Shown here one piece after another: positions 22,031 to 30,581 of a stretch of 34,737 nt of DNA (position 1 is its first letter; every line of letters begins with the position of its first letter). The stretch comes from Lachnospiraceae bacterium (GTDB lineage: Bacteria > Bacillota > Clostridia > Lachnospirales > Lachnospiraceae). The notes below the pieces were generated by a model. The model saw nothing but the letters and a program-made list of their open reading frames with translations. It had not been told where the DNA came from and ran no database searches. A program made the translations under genes and the position numbers. The stretch is taken from the NCBI GenBank assembly GCA_900770785.1, contig CAAGLJ010000167.1:1-34737 (forward strand), written 5' to 3'.

Positions 22031-23131
22031 ATGGATAAAGATGACAGATTAAAAGCCCTAGATGCGGCTATTTCACAGATTGAGAAACAGTATGGTAAGG
22101 GAGCAGTGATGAAGCTGGGTGACCCCTCGGCACAGATGAATGTAGAGACTATTCCTACCGGCTCTCTGAGTCTGGATCTGGCTTTGGGCCTGGGCGGTAT
22201 TCCTAAGGGAAGAATTATAGAGATATACGGACCTGAGTCCAGTGGTAAGACTACGGTGACTCTGCATATGATTGCGGAAGTACAGAAGAGGGGAGGAATT
22301 GCGGGCTTTATTGATGCAGAGCATGCTCTGGATCCTGTTTATGCCAGGAATATCGGGGTGGATATAGATAACCTGTATATATCTCAGCCAGACAATGGAG
22401 AGCAGGCTCTGGAGATTACGGAAACCATGGTTCGCTCCGGTGCCATTGATATTGTGGTTGTGGACTCTGTTGCCGCTTTAGTGCCCAAGGCGGAAATCGA
22501 CGGCGATATGGGAGACTCCCATGTGGGCCTGCAGGCAAGATTAATGTCTCAGGCCCTGCGTAAGCTGACGGCTATAGTCAGTAAGTCCAACTGTACGGTG
22601 ATTTTCATTAACCAGCTCAGGGAAAAGGTAGGTGTTATGTTCGGCAGCCCGGAGACTACTACCGGTGGCCGTGCATTGAAGTTCTATTCCTCGGTACGTC
22701 TGGACGTAAGAAGAATCGAGGCCTTAAAGCAAAGCGGTGAGGTGGTAGGTAACCGTACCCGCGTCAAGGTGGTAAAGAACAAGATTGCCCCACCTTTTAA
22801 AGAGGCAGAATTTGATATTGTGTTCGGGGAAGGAATCTCTCGCGTAGGAGATATTCTTGACCTGGCCGCTGATAATAATATTGTCAGCAAAAGTGGTGCA
22901 TGGTATGCCTATGAAGGCACCAAGATTGGTCAGGGCCGGGAGAATGCAAAACAGTACCTGAAGGATAATCCGGCAGTCTGTGAAGAGATTGAGCGGAAGG
23001 TACGGGAGCATTTCGGGCTTCTTGACACACCCGCTGCTGATACACAGGCAGAGGAAGCCAAGCCGGAGAAGAAAAGTACAAAAGCAGCTAAGGAGACGGT
23101 AAAGGAGGCTTCAAAGGAGGCCGCTGAATAA
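22031..23131 (+). CDS. recA: Recombinase RecA
   Basis: This protein has 366 residues from ATG 22031, after AAAAGGAG. It forms filaments on single-stranded DNA, drives homologous recombination and triggers LexA self-cleavage. Walker A is G67-PESSGKT. Walker B is D-I-V-V-V-D-S. The L1/L2 loop regions, including M-G-D-S-H-V-G-L-Q-A-R-L-M-S-Q-A-L-R-K and F-I-N-Q-L-R-E-K, are intact. The C-terminal 30 residues are an Ala/Glu/Lys-rich tail typical of clostridial RecA. The longer frame from 21959 would start inside the promoter and is not real. recX follows by 32 bp. Confidence 0.99.
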   Translation: MDKDDRLKALDAAISQIEKQYGKGAVMKLGDPSAQMNVETIPTGSLSLDLALGLGGIPKGRIIEIYGPESSGKTTVTLHMIAEVQKRGGIAGFIDAEHALDPVYARNIGVDIDNLYISQPDNGEQALEITETMVRSGAIDIVVVDSVAALVPKAEIDGDMGDSHVGLQARLMSQALRKLTAIVSKSNCTVIFINQLREKVGVMFGSPETTTGGRALKFYSSVRLDVRRIEALKQSGEVVGNRTRVKVVKNKIAPPFKEAEFDIVFGEGISRVGDILDLAADNNIVSKSGAWYAYEGTKIGQGRENAKQYLKDNPAVCEEIERKVREHFGLLDTPAADTQAEEAKPEKKSTKAAKETVKEASKEAAE

Positions 23132-23163
23132 GAGTAGTACAGGCTGAGAAAGGGAAGGGCAAT

Positions 23164-23850
23164 ATGGCAGCAAATGCGGGAATTGTTACGGATATTCAGG
23201 AATTTTCCAAACAAAAATACAGCATTTTTCTGGATGAACAGTTTGCCTTTGTTTTATACAAAGGCGAGCTTTCTGCCTACAAGATCAAAGCAGGCTGCCC
23301 TTTGGGAGAAGCGGAGTACAGGCAGATTGTACAGCAACTCCTTCCGAAACGTGCCAAAAAGCGCTGTCTGAATTTATTGAAGAGCAGGGCCTATACGGAG
23401 AAGGGACTGAGGGATAAGCTGAAGGAAGGACGCTATCCAGAAGAAATTATTAATGAGGCTATTGAGTACGTCAAATCCTTCCATTATATAAATGACTATG
23501 ATTATGCCTGTCAGTACATCGGTTTTCATAAAGAGACAGAAAGTCGTCGAAGACTGGAGGAGAAGCTGAGAGAGAAGGGGATTCCAAAGGATATCCTAAA
23601 GGAAGCTGTGGCAGCTTCCTACGAAGAGGGGGAGGAAGAACAGCTGCAGCTGGTGCAGGCACGCCGCTATCTGGAGAAAAAGGGCTATAGCCAAAAGCGG
23701 GCAGAAGGGAAAGAAAGGCAGAAGCTATACGCATTTCTTATGCGTAAAGGAATCTCACCGGGGGTCATTCGTCAGGTACTGGATACTACTGCCCAAGAAT
23801 GCTGCCAGGAAGAGAACCTTTTTTGTACGACAGACCTGTTTTTTCCTTGA
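23164..23850 (+). CDS. recX: Regulatory protein RecX
   Basis: This 228-residue protein is the RecA modulator, usually placed right after recA as here. It has repeated three-helix RecX modules: L-L-K-S-R-A-Y-T-E-K-G-L-R-D-K-L, then Y-V-K-S-F-H-Y-I-N-D-Y-D-Y-A, then R-R-R-L-E-E-K-L-R-E-K-G-I-P-K-D-I-L, with a final K-L-Y-A-F-L-M-R-K-G-I-S-P-G-V-I. The N-terminal 60 residues form a small beta region. RecX is known to limit or shape RecA filaments. The start ATG has a GGGAAGGG site. The stop codon lies inside the -35 box of the rny promoter. Confidence 0.92.
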   Translation: MAANAGIVTDIQEFSKQKYSIFLDEQFAFVLYKGELSAYKIKAGCPLGEAEYRQIVQQLLPKRAKKRCLNLLKSRAYTEKGLRDKLKEGRYPEEIINEAIEYVKSFHYINDYDYACQYIGFHKETESRRRLEEKLREKGIPKDILKEAVAASYEEGEEEQLQLVQARRYLEKKGYSQKRAEGKERQKLYAFLMRKGISPGVIRQVLDTTAQECCQEENLFCTTDLFFP

Positions 23851-23875
23851 CACAGTATGCTTTTTTGTATAGAAT
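23847..23875 (+). promoter_or_regulatory. rny promoter, overlapping the recX stop
   Basis: TTGACA (23847-23852), a 17-bp spacer and TAGAAT (23870-23875) form a strong promoter. The recX TGA stop (23848-23850) is part of the -35 box. The leader to rny is about 108 bases. Confidence 0.8.
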
Positions 23876-23989
23876 TAAAGTGTTGTAGACTGCTAATGTG
23901 GAATTTGTTACAGAGAGCTTTTTTTATTTGTAACCGATTTTATTTAAGTTATCGTACAATGAAAATTTAATAAGGAGGTGCTCCTGTAC

Positions 23990-25531
23990 ATGGATATCTT
24001 GATTGGTGTAATCCTTCTTGTAGTTGCCGTTATTGTTACTGCTGTAGTGACTACCTCTTACCAGAAGAAGGTCACAGCTACGACTATTGGCAATGCAGAG
24101 GAGAAAGCAAGAGAGATTATCGATGAAGCACTGAAAACTGCTGAGAACAAAAAGCGTGAAGGTCTGCTGGAGGTTAAGGAAGAATCCATTCGTACGAAGA
24201 ACGAGCTGGATAAAGAAATCAGGGAACGCAGATCTGAGGTACAGCGATACGAGCGTCGCATTCAGCAGAAGGAAGAGAACATCGATAAGAAAGCGGATGC
24301 CATTGAAAAGAAGGAAGCAAGTTTATCTGCCAAGGAAGAAGAACTTTCCAGGCAGAAGGAAAAGATTGCCAGACTCAATGAAGAAAGAGTACAGGAACTA
24401 GAGCGAATCTCAGGTTTGACCTCCGACCAGGCAAAAGAATACTTATTGAAAATTGTTGAAGACGAAGTGAAGCATGAAACGGCTGTTCTTGTCAAGGAGT
24501 TGGAGACGAGAGCAAAGGAAGAGGCGGATAAGAAAGCGAAGGAGTATGTGGTTAATGCAATCCAGAGATGTGCGGCTGACCATGTTTCCGAGACTACCAT
24601 TTCCGTTGTGCAGCTTCCTAATGATGAGATGAAGGGAAGAATCATTGGTAGAGAGGGGCGTAATATTCGTACTCTTGAAACGCTGACAGGTGTTGATTTG
24701 ATTATTGATGACACACCGGAAGCGGTTGTTCTTTCAGGATTTGACCCCATTCGACGGGAAGTGGCAAGAATTGCCCTTGAGAAGCTGATCGTTGATGGTC
24801 GTATCCATCCTGCCCGCATTGAGGAAATGGTGGAGAAGGCACAGCGAGAAGTAGAAGTGATGATTAAGGAAGAGGGAGAGGCAGCTATACTGGAGGTAGG
24901 TGTTCATGGAATTCATCCGGAACTGGTAAGACTTCTGGGTAAGATGAAGTTCAGAACAAGCTATGGTCAGAATGTGCTGAAGCATTCTATTGAAGTGGCA
25001 CAGCTGTGCGGTATTCTGGCAGCGGAACTGGGGCTGGATATCCGGCTGGCGAAGAGAGCCGGCTTATTGCATGATATTGGTAAGGCGGTTGACCACGATA
25101 TGGAAGGTTCCCATATTCAGCTGGGATCTGAATTGTGCAGGAAATATAAGGAGTCTGCTGTAGTAATTAATGCAGTGGAATCTCATCATGGAGATACGGA
25201 GCCGACATCTCTGATTTCCTGTATTGTACATGCTGCTGATACGATTTCTGCAGCTCGCCCGGGTGCGAGAAGAGAAACATTGGAAACTTATACCACCCGT
25301 TTAAAACAGTTAGAAGATATTACAAACAATTTCAAAGGTGTAGAGAAATCTTTTGCTATCCAGGCCGGTAGAGAGGTTCGTGTGATGGTAGTTCCGGATC
25401 AGATTAACGATGCTGACATGGTATTACTGGCACGTGATATTTCCAAACAGATTGAAGCTGAGATGGAATATCCGGGGCAGATTAAGGTGAACGTAATACG
25501 TGAAAGCCGCGTTGTTGATTACGCAAAATAA
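23990..25531 (+). CDS. rny: Ribonuclease Y
   Basis: This membrane-anchored endoribonuclease initiates mRNA decay in Firmicutes. It has 513 residues from ATG 23990: an N-terminal membrane span (about 2-22), a long coiled coil rich in Glu/Lys/Arg (about 35-190), a KH domain with G-R-I-I-G-R-E-G-R-N-I (about 216-226), and an HD domain whose metal ligands include H361-D362 in L-L-H-D-I-G-K-A-V-D-H-D. A GTG at 23978 would overlap the AAGGAGG ribosome site, so the ATG is preferred. The gene ends before an intrinsic terminator and has its own promoter. Confidence 0.97.
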   Translation: MDILIGVILLVVAVIVTAVVTTSYQKKVTATTIGNAEEKAREIIDEALKTAENKKREGLLEVKEESIRTKNELDKEIRERRSEVQRYERRIQQKEENIDKKADAIEKKEASLSAKEEELSRQKEKIARLNEERVQELERISGLTSDQAKEYLLKIVEDEVKHETAVLVKELETRAKEEADKKAKEYVVNAIQRCAADHVSETTISVVQLPNDEMKGRIIGREGRNIRTLETLTGVDLIIDDTPEAVVLSGFDPIRREVARIALEKLIVDGRIHPARIEEMVEKAQREVEVMIKEEGEAAILEVGVHGIHPELVRLLGKMKFRTSYGQNVLKHSIEVAQLCGILAAELGLDIRLAKRAGLLHDIGKAVDHDMEGSHIQLGSELCRKYKESAVVINAVESHHGDTEPTSLISCIVHAADTISAARPGARRETLETYTTRLKQLEDITNNFKGVEKSFAIQAGREVRVMVVPDQINDADMVLLARDISKQIEAEMEYPGQIKVNVIRESRVVDYAK

Positions 25532-25546
25532 GAATAAGCAATTAGA

Positions 25547-25591
25547 GAGAGTCATGAAAATGTTGATTTTTCAAGGCTCTCTTTTCTTTTT
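25547..25591 (+). terminator. Intrinsic terminator after rny
   Basis: GAGAG (25547-25551) pairs with CTCTC (25577-25581), with an inner TGAAAA/TTTTCA stem, followed by TTTTCTTTTT. The stem is interrupted but the T-rich tail is clear. Confidence 0.7.
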
Positions 25592-25633
25592 CCATACGCT
25601 GGAAAAAATAATTTATTTTTCTTTCTTTTTTGC

Positions 25634-25679
25634 TTGTATATTAAAATAAAATGGTGTACACTAGGTAAGGTCGTATAAT
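25634..25679 (+). promoter_or_regulatory. Candidate promoter(s) of the aminotransferase gene
   Basis: TTGTAT (25634-25639), a 17-bp spacer and TACACT (25657-25662) form one candidate. A perfect TATAAT (25674-25679) with a weak -35 is a second. Which is used cannot be decided from sequence. Confidence 0.4.
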
Positions 25680-25710
25680 TGTATACAAAAGTACAAGGAG
25701 GAACAAGAGG

Positions 25711-26994
25711 TTGGAATTTAAAACGTTAAGTAAGGAAGAACTGGTACAGCTTAAAGAGGAACTGGAATTACAGTATAAAGAAGCGAAAGAGAAGAACCTG
25801 AAACTGGATATGTCTCGTGGTAAGCCGTCTCCCGCACAGCTGGATATGGGTATGGGCCTTATGGATGCTTTAAATTCAAATACTGTTCTTAATGCATCAG
25901 ATGGAACCGACTGCCGAAACTATGGTATTCTGGATGGACTTCCGGAGGCTAAGAAACTGATGGCAGAAATTATGGAGGTAGAGCCTGAAAAGGTTATGGT
26001 ACTGGGAAATGCCAGTCTGCCGATTATGTATGATACGGTTTCCCGTTCTATGACGCATGGTGTATGTGGCAGTACACCCTGGTATAAACTGGATAAGGTG
26101 AAATTTTTATGTCCGGTACCCGGCTATGACAGGCATTTTGCCATTACAGAGTATTTTGGAATCGAAATGATTAATATACCTATGACCCTTGAAGGACCTG
26201 ATATGGATAGGGTAGAAGAGCTGGTAAATAAGGATCCTGCGGTGAAGGGAATATGGTGTGTACCCAAGTATTCCAATCCTCAGGGAATTTCCTACAGTGA
26301 TGAGACAGTAAGACGCTTTGCTGCCCTTAAGCCTGCGGCAAAGGATTTTAGAATTTACTGGGATAATGCTTATGCGGTACATCATTTATATGAAGAGAAG
26401 CAGGATCATATTCTGAACATTCTGGATGAGTGTGAAAAAGCCGGTAATCCGGATATGGCATTTATGTTTGCTTCCACCAGTAAAATCAGCTTTTCTGGAA
26501 GCGGTATTGCCGCGGTAGCAGCCTCGGCAAATAATCTGGCCTGGATGCGGAAGTCCATTACTTTACAGACTATCGGTTACGATAAGATTAATCAGTTAAG
26601 GCACGTAAAGTATTTTAAGGATATGGATGGTATCAAGGCTCATATGAAAAAGCATGCAGACATTATGAGACCCAAGTTTGAGGCGGTGCTGGCTATTCTG
26701 GAAAAGAACCTGGGAGGGCTTGGCGTAGGCAGCTGGATTGCTCCCAGAGGCGGATATTTCATTTCCTTTGAAGCAATGGAGGGCTGTGCAAAGGCAATCG
26801 TAGCAAAATGTAAAGAAGCGGGAATTACACTGACTGGTGCGGGTGCAACCTATCCCTATCAGAAAGATCCCGAAGATACTAACATCCGTATTGCACCTTC
26901 TTTTCCCTCACCAGAGGAAATGGCAGCTGCGGCAGAGATTTTCTCCCTTTGCGTAAAATTAGTGAGTGTCGAGAAGCTGCTGGGGCAGGTTTAG
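25711..26994 (+). CDS. PLP-dependent aminotransferase, MocR-like/aspartate type
   Basis: This 427-residue fold-type I aminotransferase belongs to the group annotated as aspartate aminotransferase, MocR-like (PF12897-type), not to the regulators themselves because no DNA-binding domain is present. Visible PLP residues are the Schiff-base lysine K258 in S-T-S-K-I-S-F-S-G-S-G, D218-N-A-Y221 contacting the ring, and S-N-P-Q-G (188-192). The opening S-R-G-K-P-S-P-A-Q-L-D is typical. Translation starts at TTG nine bases after AAGGAGG. The amino donor is not predictable with confidence; aspartate or alanine are likely. It has its own upstream promoter region and lies 61 bp before the Nudix gene. Confidence 0.9.
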   Translation: MEFKTLSKEELVQLKEELELQYKEAKEKNLKLDMSRGKPSPAQLDMGMGLMDALNSNTVLNASDGTDCRNYGILDGLPEAKKLMAEIMEVEPEKVMVLGNASLPIMYDTVSRSMTHGVCGSTPWYKLDKVKFLCPVPGYDRHFAITEYFGIEMINIPMTLEGPDMDRVEELVNKDPAVKGIWCVPKYSNPQGISYSDETVRRFAALKPAAKDFRIYWDNAYAVHHLYEEKQDHILNILDECEKAGNPDMAFMFASTSKISFSGSGIAAVAASANNLAWMRKSITLQTIGYDKINQLRHVKYFKDMDGIKAHMKKHADIMRPKFEAVLAILEKNLGGLGVGSWIAPRGGYFISFEAMEGCAKAIVAKCKEAGITLTGAGATYPYQKDPEDTNIRIAPSFPSPEEMAAAAEIFSLCVKLVSVEKLLGQV

Positions 26995-27055
26995 GGAAAG
27001 GACGGCTCAGAGCTCCTGGCAGGCTTGGGCAGAATGGAGGAAGGATAGGGAAGCG

Positions 27056-27595
27056 ATGGAGCAGTTTGAACGGATTGAACGAAAATTGATTGCCCATGGA
27101 GCAATTATTGATTATTATCATGATATCGTTAAGGTTCCTAATGGCAATGTAGTTACCTGGGATTTCATTGGACATAAGGGTGCTGCGGCAGTAGTTCCGG
27201 TTACGGAGGAGGGAAAGATTCTCATGGTCAGACAGTATCGCAACGCCCTTGACCGGGAGACTCTGGAAATTCCCGCAGGAGGCTTGAATGGACCAGAAGA
27301 ATCCACCAGGCTGGCGGCGGCAAGAGAGCTGGAGGAGGAAACCGGTTTTTCTTCCGATAGTCTGGAGCTGTTGATCTCCATTCGCACGACGGTAGCATTC
27401 TGCAATGAAAAAATTGATATTTATGTGGCAAACAATTTGCAGAAGAGCCGTCAGAATCTGGATGAAGACGAGTTTATTAAGGTAGAGGCATACAGCGTGG
27501 AAGAACTCTGCGATATGATATACAGTGGCCGGATAGAGGATTCCAAAACCATATCTGCCATCATGAGTTATAAGGATAAATATTTACAGGGATAA
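27056..27595 (+). CDS. nudF: Nudix hydrolase, ADP-ribose pyrophosphatase type
   Basis: This 179-residue protein hydrolyses ADP-ribose or related nucleotide sugars to AMP and sugar phosphate. The Nudix box G76-x5-E82-x7-R90-E91-L-x-E94-E95-x-G97-F is complete. The N-terminal strand pattern and the A-A-A-V-V-P-V-T and V-R-Q-Y-R segments are those of NudF. The ATG at 27056 gives a normal N-terminus; the longer frame from 26966 overlaps the aminotransferase and is unlikely. It lies in the nudF-spoIIM-xerD order found in other spore formers. Confidence 0.92.
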   Translation: MEQFERIERKLIAHGAIIDYYHDIVKVPNGNVVTWDFIGHKGAAAVVPVTEEGKILMVRQYRNALDRETLEIPAGGLNGPEESTRLAAARELEEETGFSSDSLELLISIRTTVAFCNEKIDIYVANNLQKSRQNLDEDEFIKVEAYSVEELCDMIYSGRIEDSKTISAIMSYKDKYLQG

Positions 27596-27627
27596 AATAA
27601 AAAGAGAGGCATAGAATGAGAACAAAG

Positions 27628-27654
27628 GTAACCGTGAAGGCAGTAAACGGTTAC
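27628..27654. repeat. 8-bp inverted repeat before spoIIM
   Basis: GTAACCGT (27628-27635) and ACGGTTAC (27647-27654) flank an 11-base loop. It lies between the Nudix gene and the spoIIM ribosome site and has no T-tract. Confidence 0.5.
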
Positions 27655-27679
27655 GGACAAAGGAGATGGTAAAATTTCT

Positions 27680-28261
27680 TTGAGAAAATCGTTCTTCGTA
27701 AAATATAGCGGTCTGCTATTGCCTCTTCTGTTTCTTTTGGGTTTCTTGAGTGGAGTGGCCTGTATATGTGTATTCCAGGATTACTGGCTTACCATAATAA
27801 CCAGTCTGGAGCCTGACTTTTTGTGGAAAATTGAACAGATTGATGTAGACAAATCAGCACTGTTTTTTCTTACTCTGGGGAAAAGGCTACGTGCTTTTTT
27901 CCTTTTATGGATTTTATCCTACTCCCTGTTGAAAAATCCGGCTGCTACTGTATTTTTTTTCTATAGTGGTGCCTGTGTGGGAACAGTCATGGAGCTATTG
28001 GCAATCAAGTATGGGATAAGGGGACTTTTGTTCTATTTGGGGATGATTCTTCCCCAGGCCCTTTTCTATACCCCGGGCTATCTTCTGCTGGGGCTTTTTT
28101 GCTTAAACAGAATAAGGAGGAATGAGGAAGGAAAGAGAGAAAAAAGGAGGAAGGATTACCGAATATGGATGGCACTGGGAAGCGTCATTATAGGAATCCT
28201 TCTGGAAAGCTATGTGAATCCCGAACTGCTTAAAATGCTGGCAGGATTTCTTCTTGCCTGA
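27680..28261 (+). CDS. spoIIM: Stage II sporulation protein M
   Basis: This 193-residue polytopic membrane protein of the SpoIIM family (with SpoIID and SpoIIP) drives peptidoglycan remodelling during engulfment. Hydrophobic spans are at about 9-30, 64-85, 88-108, 113-137 and 168-190. The family layout is seen in the N-terminal L-L-F-L-L-G-F-L-S-G, then F-F-F-Y-S-G-A-C-V-G, and the C-terminal span. It must start at TTG (27680), as no ATG or GTG is in frame nearby. The AGGAG site is about 14 bases away, so translation may be weak. The position between nudF and xerD is typical. Confidence 0.88.
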   Translation: MRKSFFVKYSGLLLPLLFLLGFLSGVACICVFQDYWLTIITSLEPDFLWKIEQIDVDKSALFFLTLGKRLRAFFLLWILSYSLLKNPAATVFFFYSGACVGTVMELLAIKYGIRGLLFYLGMILPQALFYTPGYLLLGLFCLNRIRRNEEGKREKRRKDYRIWMALGSVIIGILLESYVNPELLKMLAGFLLA

Positions 28262-28359
28262 TTTACTATATGTGGTATTTCGTAAAATGATGGTTGTCGA
28301 TATCTTGTGTATTTCTAAAAATCACCGAAAATAAAGGATTTTTTAGGCAAATTTAATCG

Positions 28360-28388
28360 TTGCTTTTATATCTTTTTCTGCGTATAAT
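28360..28388 (+). promoter_or_regulatory. Promoter of xerD
   Basis: TTGCTT (28360-28365), a 17-bp spacer and TATAAT (28383-28388) lie 71 bp before the xerD start. Confidence 0.65.
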
Positions 28389-28459
28389 GAAAAATGCCTT
28401 TTATTTCCAATGGAAAAAAGAGGAAGAAGGATAGGACCTAAGCAGGAAAGGTTTGCAGA

Positions 28460-29347
28460 ATGATAGAAAAAGCAGTGGATGGATTTGTCTCTTATTTGCA
28501 TAATGTGAAAAAGACATCTTATAATACGCAGATGTCTTATCAACGTGATTTGAATAAGATGCGTAGCTATCTGGAGGGCAGAGGAATTACACAGCTGAGG
28601 CAGATTGATGCTGACTGTCTTGGGGACTATATTCACTACCTGGAGCAGAATAATTTTGCCGCATCCACTATTTCCAGAAACATCGCAGCCATTAAGTCGT
28701 GGTATTTATATATGCTGAAGGAACGGATTATCAGCTGTGACTGTTCTGAGCAGCTGAAGGCTCCCAGGATTGATAAGAAGCCCCCCTCGGTTTTGACGAC
28801 GAAGGAAGTGGAGAGACTGCTGGGGCAGCCCTGCAAAGATAATCCCAAGGAACTGAGAGACAAGGCCATGCTGGAGCTTTTGTACGCAACAGGAATCCGG
28901 GTGACAGAATTAATAACCCTGAAAAATTCTCAGCTGAACCTCCAGATGAATTATATCGTCTGCAATGACGGAACGAAGGATCGGGTAATTCCCTTTGGAT
29001 TGCAGGCCAGGGAGGCTCTGCTTAACTATTTGGAAAATTCCCGTAAGGTGATGGTAAATAATCTGGATTCAGATGTGGTTTTTGTCAACTGCTCAGGCCA
29101 GCCCATGAGCCGTCAGGGATTCTGGAAGCTGATTAAGCATTACACAGCGAAGGCAGGAATTGAAAAGGCTATTACACCTCACACCCTGCGTCATTCTTTT
29201 GCAGCTCATTTGGTGGAGAACGGAGCAGATTTAAGGAGTGTACAGGAGATGCTGGGACATTCAGATATTTCCACTACACAGATTTACGCTAATATAAATC
29301 ATAATAAATTACGGCAGGTATATACTAAGGCTCATCCCAGAGGATGA
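28460..29347 (+). CDS. xerD: Site-specific tyrosine recombinase XerD
   Basis: This 295-residue recombinase resolves chromosome dimers at dif with XerC. It has a SAM-like N-terminal DNA-binding domain (1-95) and a catalytic domain with R147 (A-T-G-I-R-V-T-E-L), K173 (G-T-K-D-R), H241-x2-R244 (H-T-L-R-H-S-F), H267 (L-G-H-S-D-I-S-T-T) and nucleophile Y276 (Q-I-Y-A-N). All catalytic residues are present. Context beside spoIIM supports XerD rather than a mobile-element integrase. The stop codon lies within the right arm of a terminator stem. Confidence 0.93.
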   Translation: MIEKAVDGFVSYLHNVKKTSYNTQMSYQRDLNKMRSYLEGRGITQLRQIDADCLGDYIHYLEQNNFAASTISRNIAAIKSWYLYMLKERIISCDCSEQLKAPRIDKKPPSVLTTKEVERLLGQPCKDNPKELRDKAMLELLYATGIRVTELITLKNSQLNLQMNYIVCNDGTKDRVIPFGLQAREALLNYLENSRKVMVNNLDSDVVFVNCSGQPMSRQGFWKLIKHYTAKAGIEKAITPHTLRHSFAAHLVENGADLRSVQEMLGHSDISTTQIYANINHNKLRQVYTKAHPRG

Positions 29348-29355
29348 GCCCTTTT
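29329..29355 (+). terminator. Intrinsic terminator at the xerD end
   Basis: GGCTCATCC (29329-29337) and GGATGAGCC (29342-29350) make a perfect 9-bp stem with a CAGA tetraloop, followed by CTTTTT. It includes the end of the xerD reading frame and separates it from the convergent aroF gene. Confidence 0.92.
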
Positions 29356-29379
29356 TACATTCATAAATAAAGTGCAGGT

Positions 29380-30408
29380 TTATTCATAATCTGCGATATC
29401 ATAGATAAGACGTTCGGTATCTTCCCAGCCCAGACAGGGATCAGTAATGGATTTACCGTATACGCCCTCACCAATTTTCTGACAGCCTTCTTCTATGTAG
29501 CTTTCAATCATAAGGCCTTTTACCAGGTCATGAATATCAGGACTCAGCTTACGGCTGTGCATAACCTCTTTGGCGATACGAATCTGCTGCTTGAACTGCT
29601 TGTTGGAGTTGTTGTGATTAACATCGATAATGCAGGCAGGATACTGTAAATCCCTCTCTCCATAAAGGCTGATCAGCAGATGTAAGTCCTCATAGTGGTA
29701 GTTGGGAAGGCTTCTTCCATATTTATTCACTGCACCACGAAGGACGGTATGAGCCAGAGGATTACCGGGGGTCTGTACCTCATAGCCTCTGTAAATAAAG
29801 GAGTGAGCCTGCTGGGCTGCGTATACGGAGTTGAGCATAACAGAGAAATCCCCACTGGTAGGATTCTTCATCCCGGCAGGAACGTCGAAGCCACTTACGG
29901 TAAGACGATGCTGCTGATCCTCTACGGAGCGGGCACCAATAGCAACATAGGAAAGAATATCGGAAACGTATGGCCAGTTTTCCGGGTAAAGCATTTCGTC
30001 CGCAGCAGTAAGTCCCGATTCTTCCATAGCACGAATGTGCATCTTACGCATGGCAATAAGCCCCTGCAAAAAGTCCGGCTGCTTCTCAGGATCCGGCTGG
30101 GAAACGATCCCCTTATAGCCCTCTCCTGTAGTACGGGGTTTATTAGTATAAATTCTGGGAATCAGAATCAGCTTATCCTTTACCTGCTCATTTACTCTGG
30201 TAAGACGGCTGATATAATCGCAGACAGAATCCTCACTGTCAGCAGAACAGGGACCTACAATCAATAGAAATTTATTGCTTCTGCCACAAATAACATCTTT
30301 AATTTCCTGGTCACGCTTTTCTTTCAGGGCAGCCAGATGGGCGGGTACCGGTAATTGCTCTTTAATTTCTTCCGGAGTGGGAAGTTTGGTAATAAATTTA
30401 AAACTCAT
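29380..30408 (-). CDS. aroF: 3-deoxy-7-phosphoheptulonate synthase, class I
   Basis: The first enzyme of the shikimate pathway, it joins phosphoenolpyruvate and erythrose-4-phosphate. It has 342 residues and is of the AroF/G/H (class I alpha) type. Visible active-site blocks are G52-PCSAD57, K90-PRTT94-G-E-G-Y-K-G, K-N-P-T-S-G-D, H-T-V-L-R-G and the metal-binding D-V-N-H-N-N-S-N-K. Such enzymes are usually feedback inhibited by an aromatic amino acid; which one cannot be read here. It is monocistronic, with its own promoter and a GAAGGGG site before the ATG. Confidence 0.95.
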   Translation of the reverse strand: MSFKFITKLPTPEEIKEQLPVPAHLAALKEKRDQEIKDVICGRSNKFLLIVGPCSADSEDSVCDYISRLTRVNEQVKDKLILIPRIYTNKPRTTGEGYKGIVSQPDPEKQPDFLQGLIAMRKMHIRAMEESGLTAADEMLYPENWPYVSDILSYVAIGARSVEDQQHRLTVSGFDVPAGMKNPTSGDFSVMLNSVYAAQQAHSFIYRGYEVQTPGNPLAHTVLRGAVNKYGRSLPNYHYEDLHLLISLYGERDLQYPACIIDVNHNNSNKQFKQQIRIAKEVMHSRKLSPDIHDLVKGLMIESYIEEGCQKIGEGVYGKSITDPCLGWEDTERLIYDIADYE

Positions 30409-30466
30409 TTTTCCCCTTCTTTCTTTTTCCTTTAAATTTTATAAATTCATATATCTATTATCTATA

Positions 30467-30494
30467 ATTATATTGACAATGAAGATATATTCAA
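30467..30494 (-). promoter_or_regulatory. Promoter of the DAHP synthase gene
   Basis: On the minus strand, TTGAAT (30494-30489), a 16-bp spacer and TATAAT (30472-30467) lie about 58 bp before the start codon. Confidence 0.6.
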
Positions 30495-30581
30495 CAGTTT
30501 AGCATATTTATGTAAGAAATAAAGGGAGAAATTGTATGTTTTTCAGTACAATCGGCCCGTAGTAATAAAGTTATAATACGG

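Noticed and set aside
24262..24819. 185-codon minus-strand ORF opposite rny
   Set aside because: It is Ser-rich translation antisense to the Glu/Lys coiled coil and KH domain of RNase Y.
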